Source of the DNA: Panaeolus papilionaceus
Taxonomy: Eukaryota > Basidiomycota > Agaricomycetes > Agaricales
Length of the DNA stretch: 64,000 nt
Reading direction: 5' to 3'
Assembly (NCBI GenBank): GCA_015501605.1
Contig: JADNRZ010000001.1
Location: forward strand, 2,542,001 to 2,606,000
Shown here in pieces: positions 1 to 12,600 of the stretch. The notes beneath the pieces are model-generated. The model saw only the letters and a program-made list of their open reading frames with translations. It was not told the origin of the DNA and made no database searches. A program made the translations under genes and the position numbers. How positions within the stretch are numbered: the first letter of the stretch is position 1; every line of letters begins with the position of its first letter.

Positions 1-2050
1 AAACGAAGCGCTCGCCAGTGGAGGGGTCTATCCAAGCTACCTCTTTTGAGGAATCATCGTCCTGTTGCGGATCAGGGTCATTGTTTAGCGCAAAAACACA
101 CACTAACCAAGGATGCATAAGGGGTTACGATCGGTAATGACCTCGTCAATGACGAAGTCGAAAAACCTTGCAATGAAGACACAGGGTGCTCGTTAAGGGT
201 ATTGGCAACAAAACCTTCACAGTCGTAGAGTTCCGAATTGGATTCGATGTCCTGCCTACGCCGCTTTCGAGATGGCGATTTCAGTTGTTGTGAAGGGTTT
301 ACGATCGCTGCAGCTACAAAACCATGTTTTCTAATGAAATCTTGGGCTACGGATGACAACAGCCGAGAGATAATATCCTTCCTCTGCATAAGTGGTTAAC
401 AATGGTTGCAACTATAAGTTTAGTTCTCGAGCGCACTTTAATTTGGACAATATGTTTCGTTGGATCCACACAATTGTCTACATCGTCGGCGGGGATCGAG
501 ATATTAAGGACATAGGCAGGTTTCTTCTCCACTTTGCGTGGAGACCGTCTGATTACTGCATAACCCGGGATTGAGCGAAAAGTGCGAATCGAAAATCCTG
601 TGGCACATACATGATCGTGGTAAATCCTTTTCTCCCAGTTCATCCAAGGCCTTGCAAATCGTGAAAACACCAGTTAGCAGCACCAACAGCAGAGATACCA
701 AATATTACATACATTCTTTCCAAATGAACTTGTGGAAAACTGCTGGTCGATCACTCGGTGGAGATCACATTGGGATATGGGATGACGATTTATGTCTTGA
801 GAAGCTGGTTTGTATTCCAGAAGCCGCAGATGAAATCACTTCACGTACAGAGGAACTGATAAGACTGAGGTTATCATTTAGCAAATGTTCACATGAGGTC
901 CCTGAGAAGGAAATACCTTGGACGAGGATCCGTGTAGGCTAATGAATCCATCCATTTTAATACTTTCCGACTCAAGTTGGATTGGTTCGATGTGCTGCAG
1001 GGTTCATGTCAAGCACTTGCTACTTAACGATCCCTGTGTAGAGCATACATACCTCCGTAAATGCGCTCCCGTAGCAGTGGCGGAATGAGTCCACGATCGA
1101 CCTAGTCTGCTGACATGAAAGGGGACCAAAGATATCTGCCATGAAATCTCACCTTGGGGTATCTGAGTGTTTTATCTCTGCGCGGCTGGGACGGGTTATC
1201 ATTGCTTGTATCTTCTAGGCTAATTGCGACGCCCGGGAACACAAGGACAAATGTTTCGACTTCCTCTCGAATAAGTTCTAGTGTCCTTGTAGGAGGAGGG
1301 TGCGTGTTTCTGCGTATAGGAAGCTAAGAGTGTAATTCAGAACATGGGGCTCACTCATGGAAATTTGATTTACATTATAAAATATATCGCGAAGGCAGAC
1401 AACTGTGCCATGGCTTTCGCGCTTCCACCTGACAGCCTCACCGTGATAGAGTAGATTTCCACCCTGAAAGCCATATATCAACACGCCAGTTGACGAATGC
1501 TGACAACAAGTCAAACCTTCAAAATCACCGACCAGGTGTCTCTAGAATAAGCTGTTCGAGAGCATATTTCAAGACACGATACATCTGCTGCTGAAGCAAG
1601 TGCTGCATAGCAAATTAGACTCTTGCTAAGTGCCAACATACACAAGTAATTGTCTCTGTTTACCTTCGCCGCGAAATCCAAATGTGGAGAGAGAGTTCAA
1701 AGATTGAGCTGCATATTGCTTTGATGTGTCTTTCGAGTCAAATAAGCAGAGTTGGAAAATCCGCTACGAGTGAGAGGATATGCAAGGAAATACTCACTAT
1801 ATCTGCCACCATCCGCTCCTCGACCAATCCTTTCCAGTCCCTCTTTGTTGATTCCTTGTCCGTCATCTTTTATCCACATTGTCCACTCCTTGCAATCAAC
1901 ACCAATTTCAATACGCGTTGCATTTGCGTCCAGAGAGTTCTGGAGAAGCTCAGACACAATTTGAGGCAGGGATGTTAAGATGGTTGTTGAACGCAGTTTA
2001 GCCTGTGTCGCGTCAGGTAGCCGCTCAACTGAGCGTGGCGTTCCAAGCAT
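1..2050 (-). CDS. MLH3: MutL homologue, MLH3-like (5' part; continues past left edge)
   Basis: DNA mismatch-repair / meiotic crossover ATPase of the MutL family. MutL proteins dimerise in the nucleus, and MLH3 pairs with MLH1. The ATG at 2050 opens a GHKL ATPase domain. Residues 1-60 include TSLPQIVSELLQNSLDA (Bergerat N-box helix), then IKDDGQGI (motif with the ATP-binding Asp). An intron near 1780 joins RIGRGADGGRY to NTSK, and the next exon contains STFGFRGE followed by ALASAADVSCLEI; GFRGEALASI is the MutL signature. Farther down, HGTVVCLRDIFYNV (about 1400) and a transducer-domain strand DNCVDPTKHIVQIK (about 520) fit the family. The window ends in the linker, so the C-terminal dimerisation/endonuclease half lies outside. 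MLH3 is preferred over MLH1/PMS1 because of the LPQIVSELLQNSLDA and RYNTSK wording; this is a judgement by eye. Confidence 0.85.
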
Positions 2051-2324
2051 TTTTCTTCATTATCAAGATACAGTTTCCTTGGCCTTAGAGAGCTATTCAG
2101 AGGGTGATTATGTTGTGGTCAAGAAGTTGAAGATTCAAGAACCTTGAGGTCCTAAACTAAACTTGACTAAACTAAGCTTCACGTCGCTCAAGCAAAGTCA
2201 CATGTTTGACTTCTTAAAAAGGGACTTAAGCAACAACTTGAAGCGATGATATTCATTGCTATTCAACGCAACTTTATTTAATGTATTCAAATATTCAGCG
2301 AAGTGCTGATAAAATATCAAAGAT

Positions 2325-4725
2325 CTACATCCTAAATACACCAAACCCTTTGTTATCTCCGTCCCATGTTGTTGTTCTTTGATGAGACCCCGCACCCTTT
2401 TCGCGGGATGCAAGAGCCAAACCAAGTCCAACAACATCTCTTGTATCGGTCGGACGGATGATACCATCGTCCCACAGGCGCGCTGTGGCGTATAATGAGG
2501 TAGACTGGTTCTCAATTTCAGTCTGGAGAGAAGAGTGCTGCGAGGGATCCCTAAACAAATGCCAAGTCGTCAGAAACCATCAAGGCATGAAAGATGAATT
2601 GTAATAACTTGGAAACAGTGGCCATAACCTGTGATAGCTGTGCCCCTCCCATGACAGACACTTTGGCATTCTGGTAAATTATGGTGAGTGATATAAGCGT
2701 ATAAAGCTATATAATCATACGTACAGGCCACATCCATAAGAAGCGAGGTGAATACTGCGAAAGCAAGCGTGAGGTTTAGGAAGCAGCAGAATGCACCAAC
2801 TGAGACCTACGGCACGTCCAGCCATCCCTGAGAGGAAAATAAGAATTGGATTTGATAACAGAGCCAAAAAGTGACCTCACCATAATTTCCAGCTCCGAAG
2901 CTTCCACCCACAATAACGGTGAGTTTGGGCACATCAGCGCACGCAACCGCGCGCACCATCTTTGCACCTAGATACGACACGTGTTAACGTGGTCTAATGA
3001 ATGAACCGCGAGAGAAATTGCCAACCGTCTTTCGCTATGCCACCTTTCTCAGCTTTCGAGCCGACCATGTATCCTACATTGCAGCATTAGATTCTGCCTT
3101 GTATAAGAATATGCGAGATGGTCCAGTGATAAAAGATACCACCATGTATCCATCACTTACCTGTAACGTTCACCAAGAAGAGCAGTGGTATCTGCCTTTG
3201 TGAACACAACTGGATGAAATGGGTGGCTTTCAAGGCTGATGGTGAAAATAGAATGCCATTGTTGGCCACAATACCGACTTCGTAGCCATGAATGTTAGCA
3301 AAGCCCTATCAATACATCAGCTTTTTGGCGGTTGCCCAGAAAAAAAGTAAAATATACGAACAGTTATCATGGTTTTTCCATATTCCTTCTTGAACTCCCT
3401 AAACTTGCTTCCGTCTACAATGCGGGCAATGACATCCCTCATGTCAAATGGCTGGCGGACATCAGTTCCAACAATCCCATGCAGTTCAGACGCTGGGTAT
3501 AAGGGTTCTTCAGGTTTCGCTGATGGCTGTGGGGATTACAAGTATACGAGTCAGAAACCTGGAGAACCCGAAGAGTCACAGAGAGTACATACGACAGCAA
3601 GGGGTCGTGCTGTATGGCCGAGATCGCCCACAATACCTCTGACAATCGAAAGTGCGTGTTCATCATCCCTGGCCAGGTGGTCAGTTACACCACTCTCGGT
3701 GGAGTGCATTAGCCCTCCTCCAAGTGTTTCTTCATCAACAACTTCACCAGTAGCAGCTTTCACTAAAGGAGGACCAGCCAAGAAAATATGTCCTTGGTTT
3801 TGAACGATAACATTCTCATCTGCCATGGCTGGGACATATGCGCCGCCTAAAGAAAAAGTCAGTTGTAGAAATGCTCTTCAAGGGATTTGATGGTTACAAA
3901 CCTGCAACCGAGATACCGTGCACGACAGCAATCTGAGGAATTCCCAGAGCAGACATTTGAGCCTAGATCAATCATTAGTAGCGTATCCAATACTAAATCG
4001 CCGTTTGCTAACCATGTTATAGAAAATTCTGCCAAAGTGCTCTTTATCCGGGAAAACATTGGCCTGGTGAGGTAGAGCAGCACCTCCTGATTCAACTGTG
4101 TAAATTGTTTTCAGCACTCGTTCGAATGGCCATAGAACTGGGATTGACGAACCAACATAAACACAAGGTAGTCTATTCTCCCTTGCGATTTCTTGGGCCC
4201 GTAGATGCTTCTTAACTGTCAAAGGATAATACGAGCCTCCTTTGACCGTCGCGTCGTTTACAACGATTACACATTCGTGACCGGAGATTCGCCCAATTCC
4301 GGTGATGATACCTGCGCCAGGGATTGATTCGGGGTACACCTCATGAGCTGCTAGGGCAGAAAATTCAAGGAAAGGTGAGCCAGGGTCCAAGACTTTAGCC
4401 AACCTAAGATACGACGAAGAGATTGCATGAGCTTATGATCCGTGAGCTGGACTAACCAAGTCGTTGGAGCATACCGTTCTCGAGGTAATAGTTTGCCTTT
4501 CGTTTTCATCCTTTCAGCAGCTTTAGGACCACCCCCTTCGCGTGCTGCCGCAATCTTCTGTTCAAAGTCTTTTACTAACTCGTCCATGGCAGCGGCTCTA
4601 GCCTGAAACTCAGGCGACGACGTTGATACCAGGTTGGGTAGAACTGAGGCATGGTATGACCTGCGCGTTGCTTGCGTAGATGTCCTCCATATAGACTTTT
4701 GAACAAGGAGACGAATGTTGGACAT
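2325..4725 (-). CDS. MCCB: 3-methylcrotonyl-CoA carboxylase beta (carboxyltransferase) subunit
   Basis: Mitochondrial subunit of the biotin-dependent enzyme that carboxylates 3-methylcrotonyl-CoA in leucine breakdown (EC 6.4.1.4). The start is the ATG at 4725 ([16 protein letters not shown]...), giving an arginine-rich, Ser/Thr-rich mitochondrial presequence. Then follow [19 protein letters not shown] and the GKLLPRERY box typical of MCC/PCC beta chains. Later exons show [27 protein letters not shown], the oxyanion-type stretch [57 protein letters not shown] and [13 protein letters not shown] (about 2885-2935). It ends in [20 protein letters not shown] and GFGVFRM, the usual C-terminus. About eight or more short introns interrupt it. 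The alpha subunit is not in the window. The acyl-CoA specificity is assigned from overall wording; a propionyl-CoA carboxylase beta chain is less likely. Confidence 0.93.
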
Positions 4726-5054
4726 AGAGTACCTATGCGCGTAGGACTTGGAGCTGGGGTATGATTCAAAGTGGAGAAAAACAAGTTGTTGAAGATACAA
4801 AGAGCTGGCAGGCGTATGAACTTGGTGTCATCATAAGCTCCGGAATGGGTAATGCATATGGATTAATCGAGATCGGCCGGACCATCTAACCGGCTATGTA
4901 TTACATAAACTCATATCAGTAAAGACGGTTCTCGGATTCTTACTTATGATGTTGTATAAAATCCAGTATATTTCTGAGCATCCGAAGAAAAAAAAATAGT
5001 GCGATATGCTGAACATTGACTAGGGTATATATATATCTAACTTGCAAGATCTGG
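4726..5054. other. Intergenic: MCCB promoter side / ArfGAP 3' flank
   Basis: This 329-nt spacer separates the start of the MCC beta gene from the stop of the upstream minus-strand ArfGAP gene. It is AT-rich near 4890-5040, with a short TA run close to 5025-5035. No ORF of note and no recognisable motif were seen. Confidence 0.6.
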
Positions 5055-6589
5055 TTAGAAATCTTTCCATTCGTCGTCTTCCCAATCGAAAGTCTTCTTC
5101 GCTGGAGCAGCTTTTGTCGTCGTGGCGGTTGTATTTGTGGCATTGGTGAAATTGCTAGTTGCTGGCGTTGTTCCTCGGTACTCTGTAAATAGGTCGTCGT
5201 CGTCGTGATATAATCCAGAAGATTCATCGGCATCCCCGGGGCTCATCATCGAAACATGGCCATAACCTGCTCGAGATGGACCAGGTCCACCAATGACGCG
5301 TTCTCGAACAGTACCCACAACACCTCCTACAGTGCCTGCTACATCAACACCAAGTTGCGATCGAGACCATTCATTGGCAGTGCTCCCAACTGCCGCTGCC
5401 TGCTTTTGAGCTTCCGTCATGTAGCCTCGCACACTAGCCTGGAAATTAGGGTCGGTGACTTTTTCAACGCCTGGTTGAATGACGTTCTCCTGAACAACAC
5501 GCGTAGCCCCCACAACTGCAGCTGCAAAAAGGGACCACCCTTTACTGATAGCCGCGACAGGATTCTCCTGTATTTCTGATAAAGATGGCGCGTTCGCAGA
5601 AGAAAGACCGTAGGAGGGATGTTGCTCTGGAGTTGGCGTGTTTCCAAAACCAGTATATCTGCCACCTTGAGAGGGAGGAAGATCTGCGGACCTATTCTCA
5701 TTAACTTTGCCTAGACTGGCAAAATAACTCTCATTGGCAGATTTTTGATCTGCAGCATCGGAAACTCCTGAGGTAGGATTAGGTGTTCCATTCGAAGAGC
5801 TTCTGAAGGAAGATGCTGGCGAATGGGAATCACTGCGGGTAGCGGCAAATGTTCGATTAGACGCCCGAGATTTGCGCAGTCCCTGGGCAGATGGAGCGGG
5901 AGAGGCTGATCTTGTCCCTGTGTTTAGATTCGCGGGAGGGGCCGATGGGGACCACTCTTTGCCCGCTAGCATTGCGTCAAGCTATATAATGGATTGGCTT
6001 AGAAAAAATGTAATATGCTCGGAAAAATGAGAGAAACCCACTTTGGAACGATATTGAGCAGCCGCCCAGCAATGATAGATATCATAAGCGCTGGCACCCT
6101 CCTTGTAACCACCTTGCTCAGCAGGTTCATAGGATTTCATGAACTCTTTGAATGGAAGATTGCCACCGAGCTACATGTGAAATGTATTTAGTATTTTGTA
6201 AGAGTTCGGGGGTGGAAACGAACCTGCATGCGCTTAACCTGGTCGTCTTGCCAGGTGTCCATTGATATCGATCTGACGAAGCTAGAGACAAACGACATAA
6301 ACAAGTAGTTGAGATCGTTAAGAGTCAGGCTAGCCTAATATGCACGCCAAAGCCTCTATGCACTCCTGCACATTGTAGACAGATGAAGATAGCGAAACTG
6401 ATAAATAATGAAGAGTAAAGATGAGATGAGCGGACGCATGTTTCGATGGTTTTACGAGCCAGCGGATATGTACCTTAGTGATGCCCACTGAGGATTGGGA
6501 TTTTGACAATCACAACACACTTTGTTCTTTAGATCTTCTTTCTTTGAAAGGTCGCTAAGAATCCTTTTTGCAGCAACCTGGTCGGTCAT
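5055..6589 (-). CDS. GCS1: ArfGAP, Gcs1/ArfGAP1 type
   Basis: GTPase-activating protein for Arf, acting in Golgi/ER and endosomal vesicle traffic. It starts at the ATG at 6589 (MTDQVAAKRILSDLSKKED). The zinc finger is spread over the first three exons: VCCDCQNPNPQWASL, then FICLQCAGVHRGFGVHI with the catalytic Arg next to the second cysteine pair, then SFVRSISMDTWQDDQVKRMQ. LGGNLPFKEFM and YDIYHCWAAAQYRSKLDAML complete the domain (about residues 1-125). The last exon (305 codons, to 5055) is Ser/Pro-rich. It then has PVAAISKGWSLFAAAV, an amphipathic segment like the ALPS/lipid-sensing region of ArfGAP1, and ends in FDWEDDEWKDF, an acidic-aromatic tail shared with yeast Gcs1. The intron at 6282-6334 begins with GC rather than GT (reported separately). 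Family assignment is firm; the symbol is by analogy. Confidence 0.93.
6282..6334 (-). other. GC-AG intron in the ArfGAP gene
   Basis: Reading the minus strand, exon 2 ends ...CAT ATT AG at 6335 and the next exon resumes with C TTC GTC AGA TCG at 6281. This gives the conserved peptide GVHISFVRSIS. The 53-nt intron between them starts with gctagc and ends ctctag. No GT is available that keeps the conserved frame, so this is a GC-AG intron. Confidence 0.75.
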
Positions 6590-7558
6590 CGTGAGGGAGT
6601 TGTATCGTCAAAGTAAAAAGTTGAGCAGCAAAAGATTAATTGCCACGTGCATTAGACCTTTGAGTCTTTATTTTAATCCTATTTAGGCAATAAATTGACA
6701 CAGTAACACGACGACAGTTGACGCGCCGACGACTGGCACTACAAACGCTGTACAGATTGCAACGCTTCGGCTGAAATGCTTAGAAACTGAATTTATTCAC
6801 TTGACCTTGACTTTTCAGTCTGTTTTTATCTCAGTCACTATCACGTTCCAAAGTCAGTAAGCTGTGTAACATTGTAACCTGGATATCTTTTTACCGATTG
6901 ACCCGACTTGGTCCCAGTAGATTGGTGTGCCCACACACTCGGTAAATCCAAGTAAATAGAATACTTATACATGATATCAATAATTAAAAATAAAAAAAAA
7001 GATTTGGAAGCCAAGTTTGTAGTGTGGAACGGAATGCAGTGGCTGTGCTAAACAGAACTCGGCGTTTACCATGAACAGTGCTAATTCACAGAATCTAATC
7101 TTTGAATTGTAAGCTTTTGTTTAAAATATTTTACTGACATCTTTACTTGAGTAGGTTCAATTCAAAAGACTTGACTGACTTTAATATCAGAAGTATCACT
7201 GTAAAGCACTTTAATCCAGGGTTTAGGACATAATTCCAGTATTTCGGGCACTGCTCACTTGGCTATTCCACTCCTTCGGGTCTTTCTCTTTCTGTCTCTC
7301 ACTGCTCGTCACATCCCACAATCCAGTATTTCTACGGTCTCCTTTCATCGTTCTTCTGGTTTCACGTCTTATATTCACCCAGTTCATACTGCGTGCATAG
7401 TAATTCAATATCTCTACTGCATCTGTCATAACCAGAATCGCAGTAAGCAATCGACAACTCCGCCTACTTTAACCACGAGAAATACCTGTCAATAATCTCG
7501 TCAACGACCCTATTAGGCGATAAATCCCATCCCGTTTCCTTTTCTTTTAACTTCCACG
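6590..7558. promoter_or_regulatory. Divergent intergenic region ArfGAP <-> velB
   Basis: This 969-nt region lies between the start codons of the minus-strand ArfGAP gene (6589) and the plus-strand velB gene (7559), and must hold both promoters. It is AT-rich around 6960-7000 and 7100-7200 and contains one CACGTG at 6644-6649. The last 250 nt before velB are pyrimidine-rich (for example about 7270-7340), as is common upstream of fungal start sites. No TATA box or binding site can be assigned with confidence. Confidence 0.5.
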
Positions 7559-9478
7559 ATGAGTCAAAGGACAGACGCTCGACAGCCAGGCAGCAACACT
7601 CCCTCGATGCGCCAAGATGGTCCCGAAGAGTGGGGACAGTGGGTTGGAAGGAAGTGAGCTTTCTGTATAAATTCTTCGGTGATACTGCTGTCTTAATTCC
7701 TCTTGGGCATTAAGGCATTATTCCCTGGAGGTAGTCCAGCACCCTTTGCGTGCCCGAATGTGTGGTTTCGGTGATAAAGTGAGCTTTCGTACTATGAACG
7801 CATTCCGCTCCTATTGATTGTCCATCCGATGTCCAGGATCGTAGACCATTAGCACCAGCCGCTGTTGCAAAGATGATCGTAAAGCGCGAAGACGACTCCA
7901 TAGTAGATGTCGAGTGAGTCAATGTCAGCCAATATGTTTTCACCCGATCGCTAATATGTTTCAAACAGTGATGTCGACTGTTCATTCTTTCTGGTGACTG
8001 TTGACCTCTGGTCCGCGGATGGGAAACATGAGATGAATCTTGTTATGCATCCATCCTCTGCAGACCGCTATGTCCCGTCACATAACGCTTCAAAAACTCG
8101 TAGGCGTGGTGCCAGTACGTCTGCTCCCCCTACTAGGCCCTCTGGAAATCAAACACCGCTTGGTCGCTCAAGCCCACCACCCCAGTATCGTCCTGGTGAT
8201 CAGGTGCACAGCATTCTACGAGTTTCACGCCAGTTAGCTAATCCTCCTTGTAGTCTCAAGGTACATCCGCACCTTTGAGTGCCCATGCTCCATATAATAG
8301 CCAGGGCTTTTTTAGCACCTCCACCAACGGTGAAAATGCTACGAACTACCCACCAGGTGCCCCGTATGGCTCACAGGCATCAGAATCTACCTCTTGGGCA
8401 TACTCTCAGAGTCAAGGCTCTCCTCCCGACCGTAGCACTGGGTTCCCCCCTCCTATTCTCCCCTCCATCCATTCATTTGCTAGGACTGGGACCGCAACAC
8501 CATCTGAGTCGTGGCCCGAATCAGAGCCAGAGGTTTTACCTTATCGCGCCTGGAATACAGACACAGCTTATGGCCCCGTGGAGGGCTTTTCCAATTCGCA
8601 AGTAGACCCAGCTTTGCGGACTTCTACCAGCTCTGAATCAACACGGGACGGTGCCATCTGGTCTCAGCCAGGTTTCAACTCCTCAAATCCGGATCTAGAC
8701 CAAAGCTCTGCTAGTTCCGGACAATATCATCAACCTGCGTACTCCCAGTATCCTCAGGCAGTTTCAGGTCCGGATGGTGCTTTTACACCGGCGTCAATGC
8801 CACCTCTTCCCCGTCATAATTATACCCGAACTCTAGTCGGCCCTTTGTCTGCCAATGCATGTAGACTACTGGACGAGCACAGAAAACCAGGCATATTCTT
8901 CTTGTTCCAAGATTTGTCTGTACGAACCGAAGGTACGTGTGCTTCCCCGAGGTGTTTTATGCATACTCTAACATGCTCCCCTTTTGTTGTTATTTCAGGA
9001 ACATTCCGATTGAGAATGCGTCTCATGAACGTTGGAGCGTGAGCCCTTCTCGTGTTTCTTTTTCGATCAAAGTCGTTGCTTAAAATAAAACACCTCGAAA
9101 ACTTAGACCACCTGCACCCGAAATGGGAGCCTCACGCATCCACACAGATGTGTCGCCGGTGCTAGCTCAATGTTTTACCAATCAGTTCACAGTGCACTCT
9201 GCTAAACGCTTCCCCGGTGTTCCAGGTGAGTAATTAATTAATATTCTAACTTTATCATTTACAGCCCAAACACCATCTAACCATCCTGCTTGGTATAAAT
9301 AGACACGACTGCCTTGTCCATCGCTTTTGGTAATCAAGGACAAAAGCTCCCGTTGGTAGGTCTCTCACCTCTCCAGGAGAACCAACCCGACTGACTTCGC
9401 GCGTAGCGAAATCGCCATGGCTCCAGTAAGCGACGGCGACGCGGTGGATCTGATTCCGACGATGATGATTCCGAGTAA
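7559..9478 (+). CDS. velB: Velvet regulator VelB
   Basis: Nuclear DNA-binding regulator of development and secondary metabolism. In ascomycetes VelB pairs with VeA or VosA and joins the VeA-LaeA complex. About nine exons encode about 477 residues from the ATG at 7559. The first half of the velvet domain reads HYSLEVVQHPLRARMCGFGD, DRRPLAPAAVAKMIV, DVDCSFFLVTVDLWSADGK, MNLVMHPSSADRY. The second half reads GPLSANACRLLDEHRKPGIF, FLFQDLSVRTEGTFRLRMRL, FPGVPDTTALSIAFGNQGQK. The tail LPLRNRHGSSKRRRRGG plus an acidic end looks like a nuclear-localisation signal. The final intron, starting at GTAGGT after LPL, must be removed to reach this tail; without it the frame stops early at TGA. Between the two halves (about 8070-8840) lies a Ser/Pro/Gly/Gln-rich insert of roughly 235 residues. 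Split velvet domains are the VelB hallmark, so the assignment is firm. Confidence 0.95.
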
Positions 9479-9674
9479 GCCAGTTGAAGGTACTGAACCC
9501 AGTGGGGTGTTTCCATGGGTTGCTGAACAGTTGTATGATGCGTTGTCCGCTTTCTCCGTCCTCTTTTGCTATCCCAGTGTACAGTTGTTGTTTTCCATAC
9601 CTTTAATAGTCGTTGTCACCATCCCGCTGTCTGCCTTGTAATAGATCTTCGTACAACCACGAGCCGTATTATTA

Positions 9675-12600
9675 TTAACGCCAAATATACCGTCGTTCAT
9701 ATTCCTCCGAACCGAGACGTTTCTTCTCCGTCACCCCAAAGTCCCTGACACGTTTCAAAGTGCTGGGCACAGACTCCTCCAGCTCCTTGAGAAGAGCCTG
9801 CGCGGCATCTGGATGATGGCTGGTGGCATCTTGCGCAGCCAAGTCGCCTGTTTTACGAATGGGTCCAGGCACGGCCAAGGGTAAATATCCCTGCTGCAAC
9901 TTGAGCAAAACTATGAGGCAATATCGCAAAACAACATTGTGGGGTTTCCATTCGTTCCAATTAGGCTGGATGGCCTGCATGACACGAAGAGGATATGCGA
10001 AATCTGCCTTGACGATATTAGCGTCGTATTCTGGTGGTTCCGATCTTTGCTTGTTGAAGAAGTGTTTCATAAACACCTGAGCTTTGACCTGAGCCTTAGA
10101 ACCGTGGCAAGGTTTGAAGGAAGTGGCCGAATCTACTTGATCCAAAACGGCTTGACGCTCAGCGGGTGTCATGTCAAGGGACAATGTACGAACAAGAGCA
10201 CGGTCTTTAGAGAGTTGCTTCTCGCTAACAAGCAGGACCTGCTCAATGACTTGGAAAGCGCGCACAGGCTGTGCAGCGCGTATGAGGGCGACGACCAGGT
10301 GATTCCAGTTATGGGAATCAGCGACAAACCCTTTGCTCTCCAAACCTTGCCAAACAGGAAGAACGAGATCATGTCTCCCACTCCGAGAGAGAACGTCAAT
10401 GTATGTTGAGAGGGGTGCTTGAATGGAGCGGAAGGTTGTCGTGAAGGAATATTCTGTGTGCGGAAATAAATCAACTCCTTCGGCCAGTTGAATGATACGA
10501 GGCCAGATGGCCATGGCTTTACTGAGAAGATTGGCCCGGCGGTAGACCTCCAGAAGGTTGAAAAGGATCGCAACAGAGTCCTGCCCTCCCTCCTCGAGAA
10601 ACTTCTGGTAAAGTCGCTCGACCTCATATGTGTCAGCTCTATAGACGTGAGGAGACATTAAAGCGGTAAAAAGCTGATTCAGAGGGAGCTTGCGTCCGGG
10701 TTTCGTGGGGTTCATGGCGGTAGCTTTGGTGGAGAGAATGCTATCCACAAAGTTTTCCGAGATGGCGAGGCCTTCTTGATTTTTGGCCCGGGTGGCATTG
10801 TATCCATAGGCTTTGATGATGGAAGAAAATGTGGTGGCAGAAGGGGTGAATCCCCTGGAGAGCATTTCGTCGTAGACTGCTTTGGCTTGTTCTCGATCAC
10901 CGGTTGCTAGAAGGGCGTGCATGATATTCGTCATACTCTGCAAAGAGACGAGCTTCAGACGCGTATTCTCCTCTTCCAACAAAACCATGTCACGGTGAGT
11001 TTTGAAGGCAATATCCAGTCTTTGTGCTGCGCACGCAGACTGGATGAAGGTGGCGTAGGTATACTTGTCGGGAACCAAATCACGCTCCTTCAGCTCCTGA
11101 AACAGATTGAAAACCAGGGGGAAGGGTGCACCAACAGACACAAAAGCCTTAAGAAGTATGTTGTAAACCTCGATGCCCGGTTGCATAGGCAGATGAGACA
11201 GTCGTGTAAACAGGTCAGAGACGGAGGTCCAGTCTCCGGACTCCGCATAGGCGTCAAGTAGTGCTCGTGTCATGATTGTATCGGGAGTAACCCCCTGCTC
11301 GATAGCCATGTCGTAAATCTTCCGGGCGCTGCTAGCATCTTTACGCTTCGCAAAGTAGCTGATGATTACTGTGTAAGTGACCAAAGAAGGGTTTACGCCA
11401 ACATTCCGCATCTCTGTCAACACCTCCGATATCGCTTGAATGTCACCCAGCCTCGCGAACGTTTGAATGACAATGGTGAAGATCTGGATGTTGGGTTTGA
11501 GTCCTGCACTCTGCATATCTTGTAGCCAGTGTGCTACGCCATCTGAGTTTCCGGTAAGTGAATGGGCATACAACGCAGAAGTGTAATGGACTTCGTTGGG
11601 TTGTCTTTGTCGTGTCCCATCAGCGTTAACTGGAAACTGTTGGTCGAACACCTGCTTTACAGCATCAACATCTCCAGCCTTTGCATGCATCCAGAGCATA
11701 GCAGCAATATCGTCACGTTTGGCTGGTCTGATGCGAGTAACGCCAGCAAAGCACTTCTCAGCGACATCCCGATTTCCTGTTTGAGAAGCAAGATATAACC
11801 CAAGTTTCATGTACTCATAGCTATCCTCAAGATATGGGAAAGACGAGTACATCTCATTGGCTTGGTCAACGTGGCGGATGCGAGCTAGTGTTTTGCAAGT
11901 GAAGTACAGCAGATCAGGGCTGAGTTTCGAATGCGTACGTCCTGCTGCTTGAACGCTCTGGTAGGCGAGGTCAGGTTTGTCGTGTTCCAGCAATGAGCGG
12001 ATGGTGAGTTGTGTTGCGTTTTCCCAATCCTCTGGGACTGTACGGAATGACTTGGCAATCTCGAAGGCGTTGGAAGTCTGAGCAATCATCCTTCCGAAAC
12101 CAGACTGAGAGAAATATCTATGGTGCTCGGGAAGGTTTACTAGCTGGAGGTAGAACCGATATGCTTCTTCGATCGAGTGATATCGGGCTAACGCGCATAA
12201 TGTAGCGGTGTATACTGGGAAGTCAACCTTTGCGGCCCTACTGGTGAGGAAGGTGCAGTCTTTATGCTGCATGGACATCATGGATATCGTCCTCGGGATG
12301 TTGTCCTGAAAGGCGTGGGCCATGGCAGAGAGTCGACGGTTTTCCGGTTTTGTCAACAGTAAATCATTGTGAGCGGTTTTGATCAAGTCATGCAGCTTTT
12401 GGGCCCAACGCCTTATCGTGTCGGCGTCCATTCCCTCGATACACCACCTTTCTAATAGCTTTGCCAATAAGAAGCAACCCTCCACCCGCGACTTCTTCGG
12501 TATTCGAGCTGATAACTCCACGACCTGAGCGTACCCATTTTCCAGTGCATTGAATGATTCTTGGGTCCATTCGCTTTGAGCTATAGCAGTTCGAAAGTTG

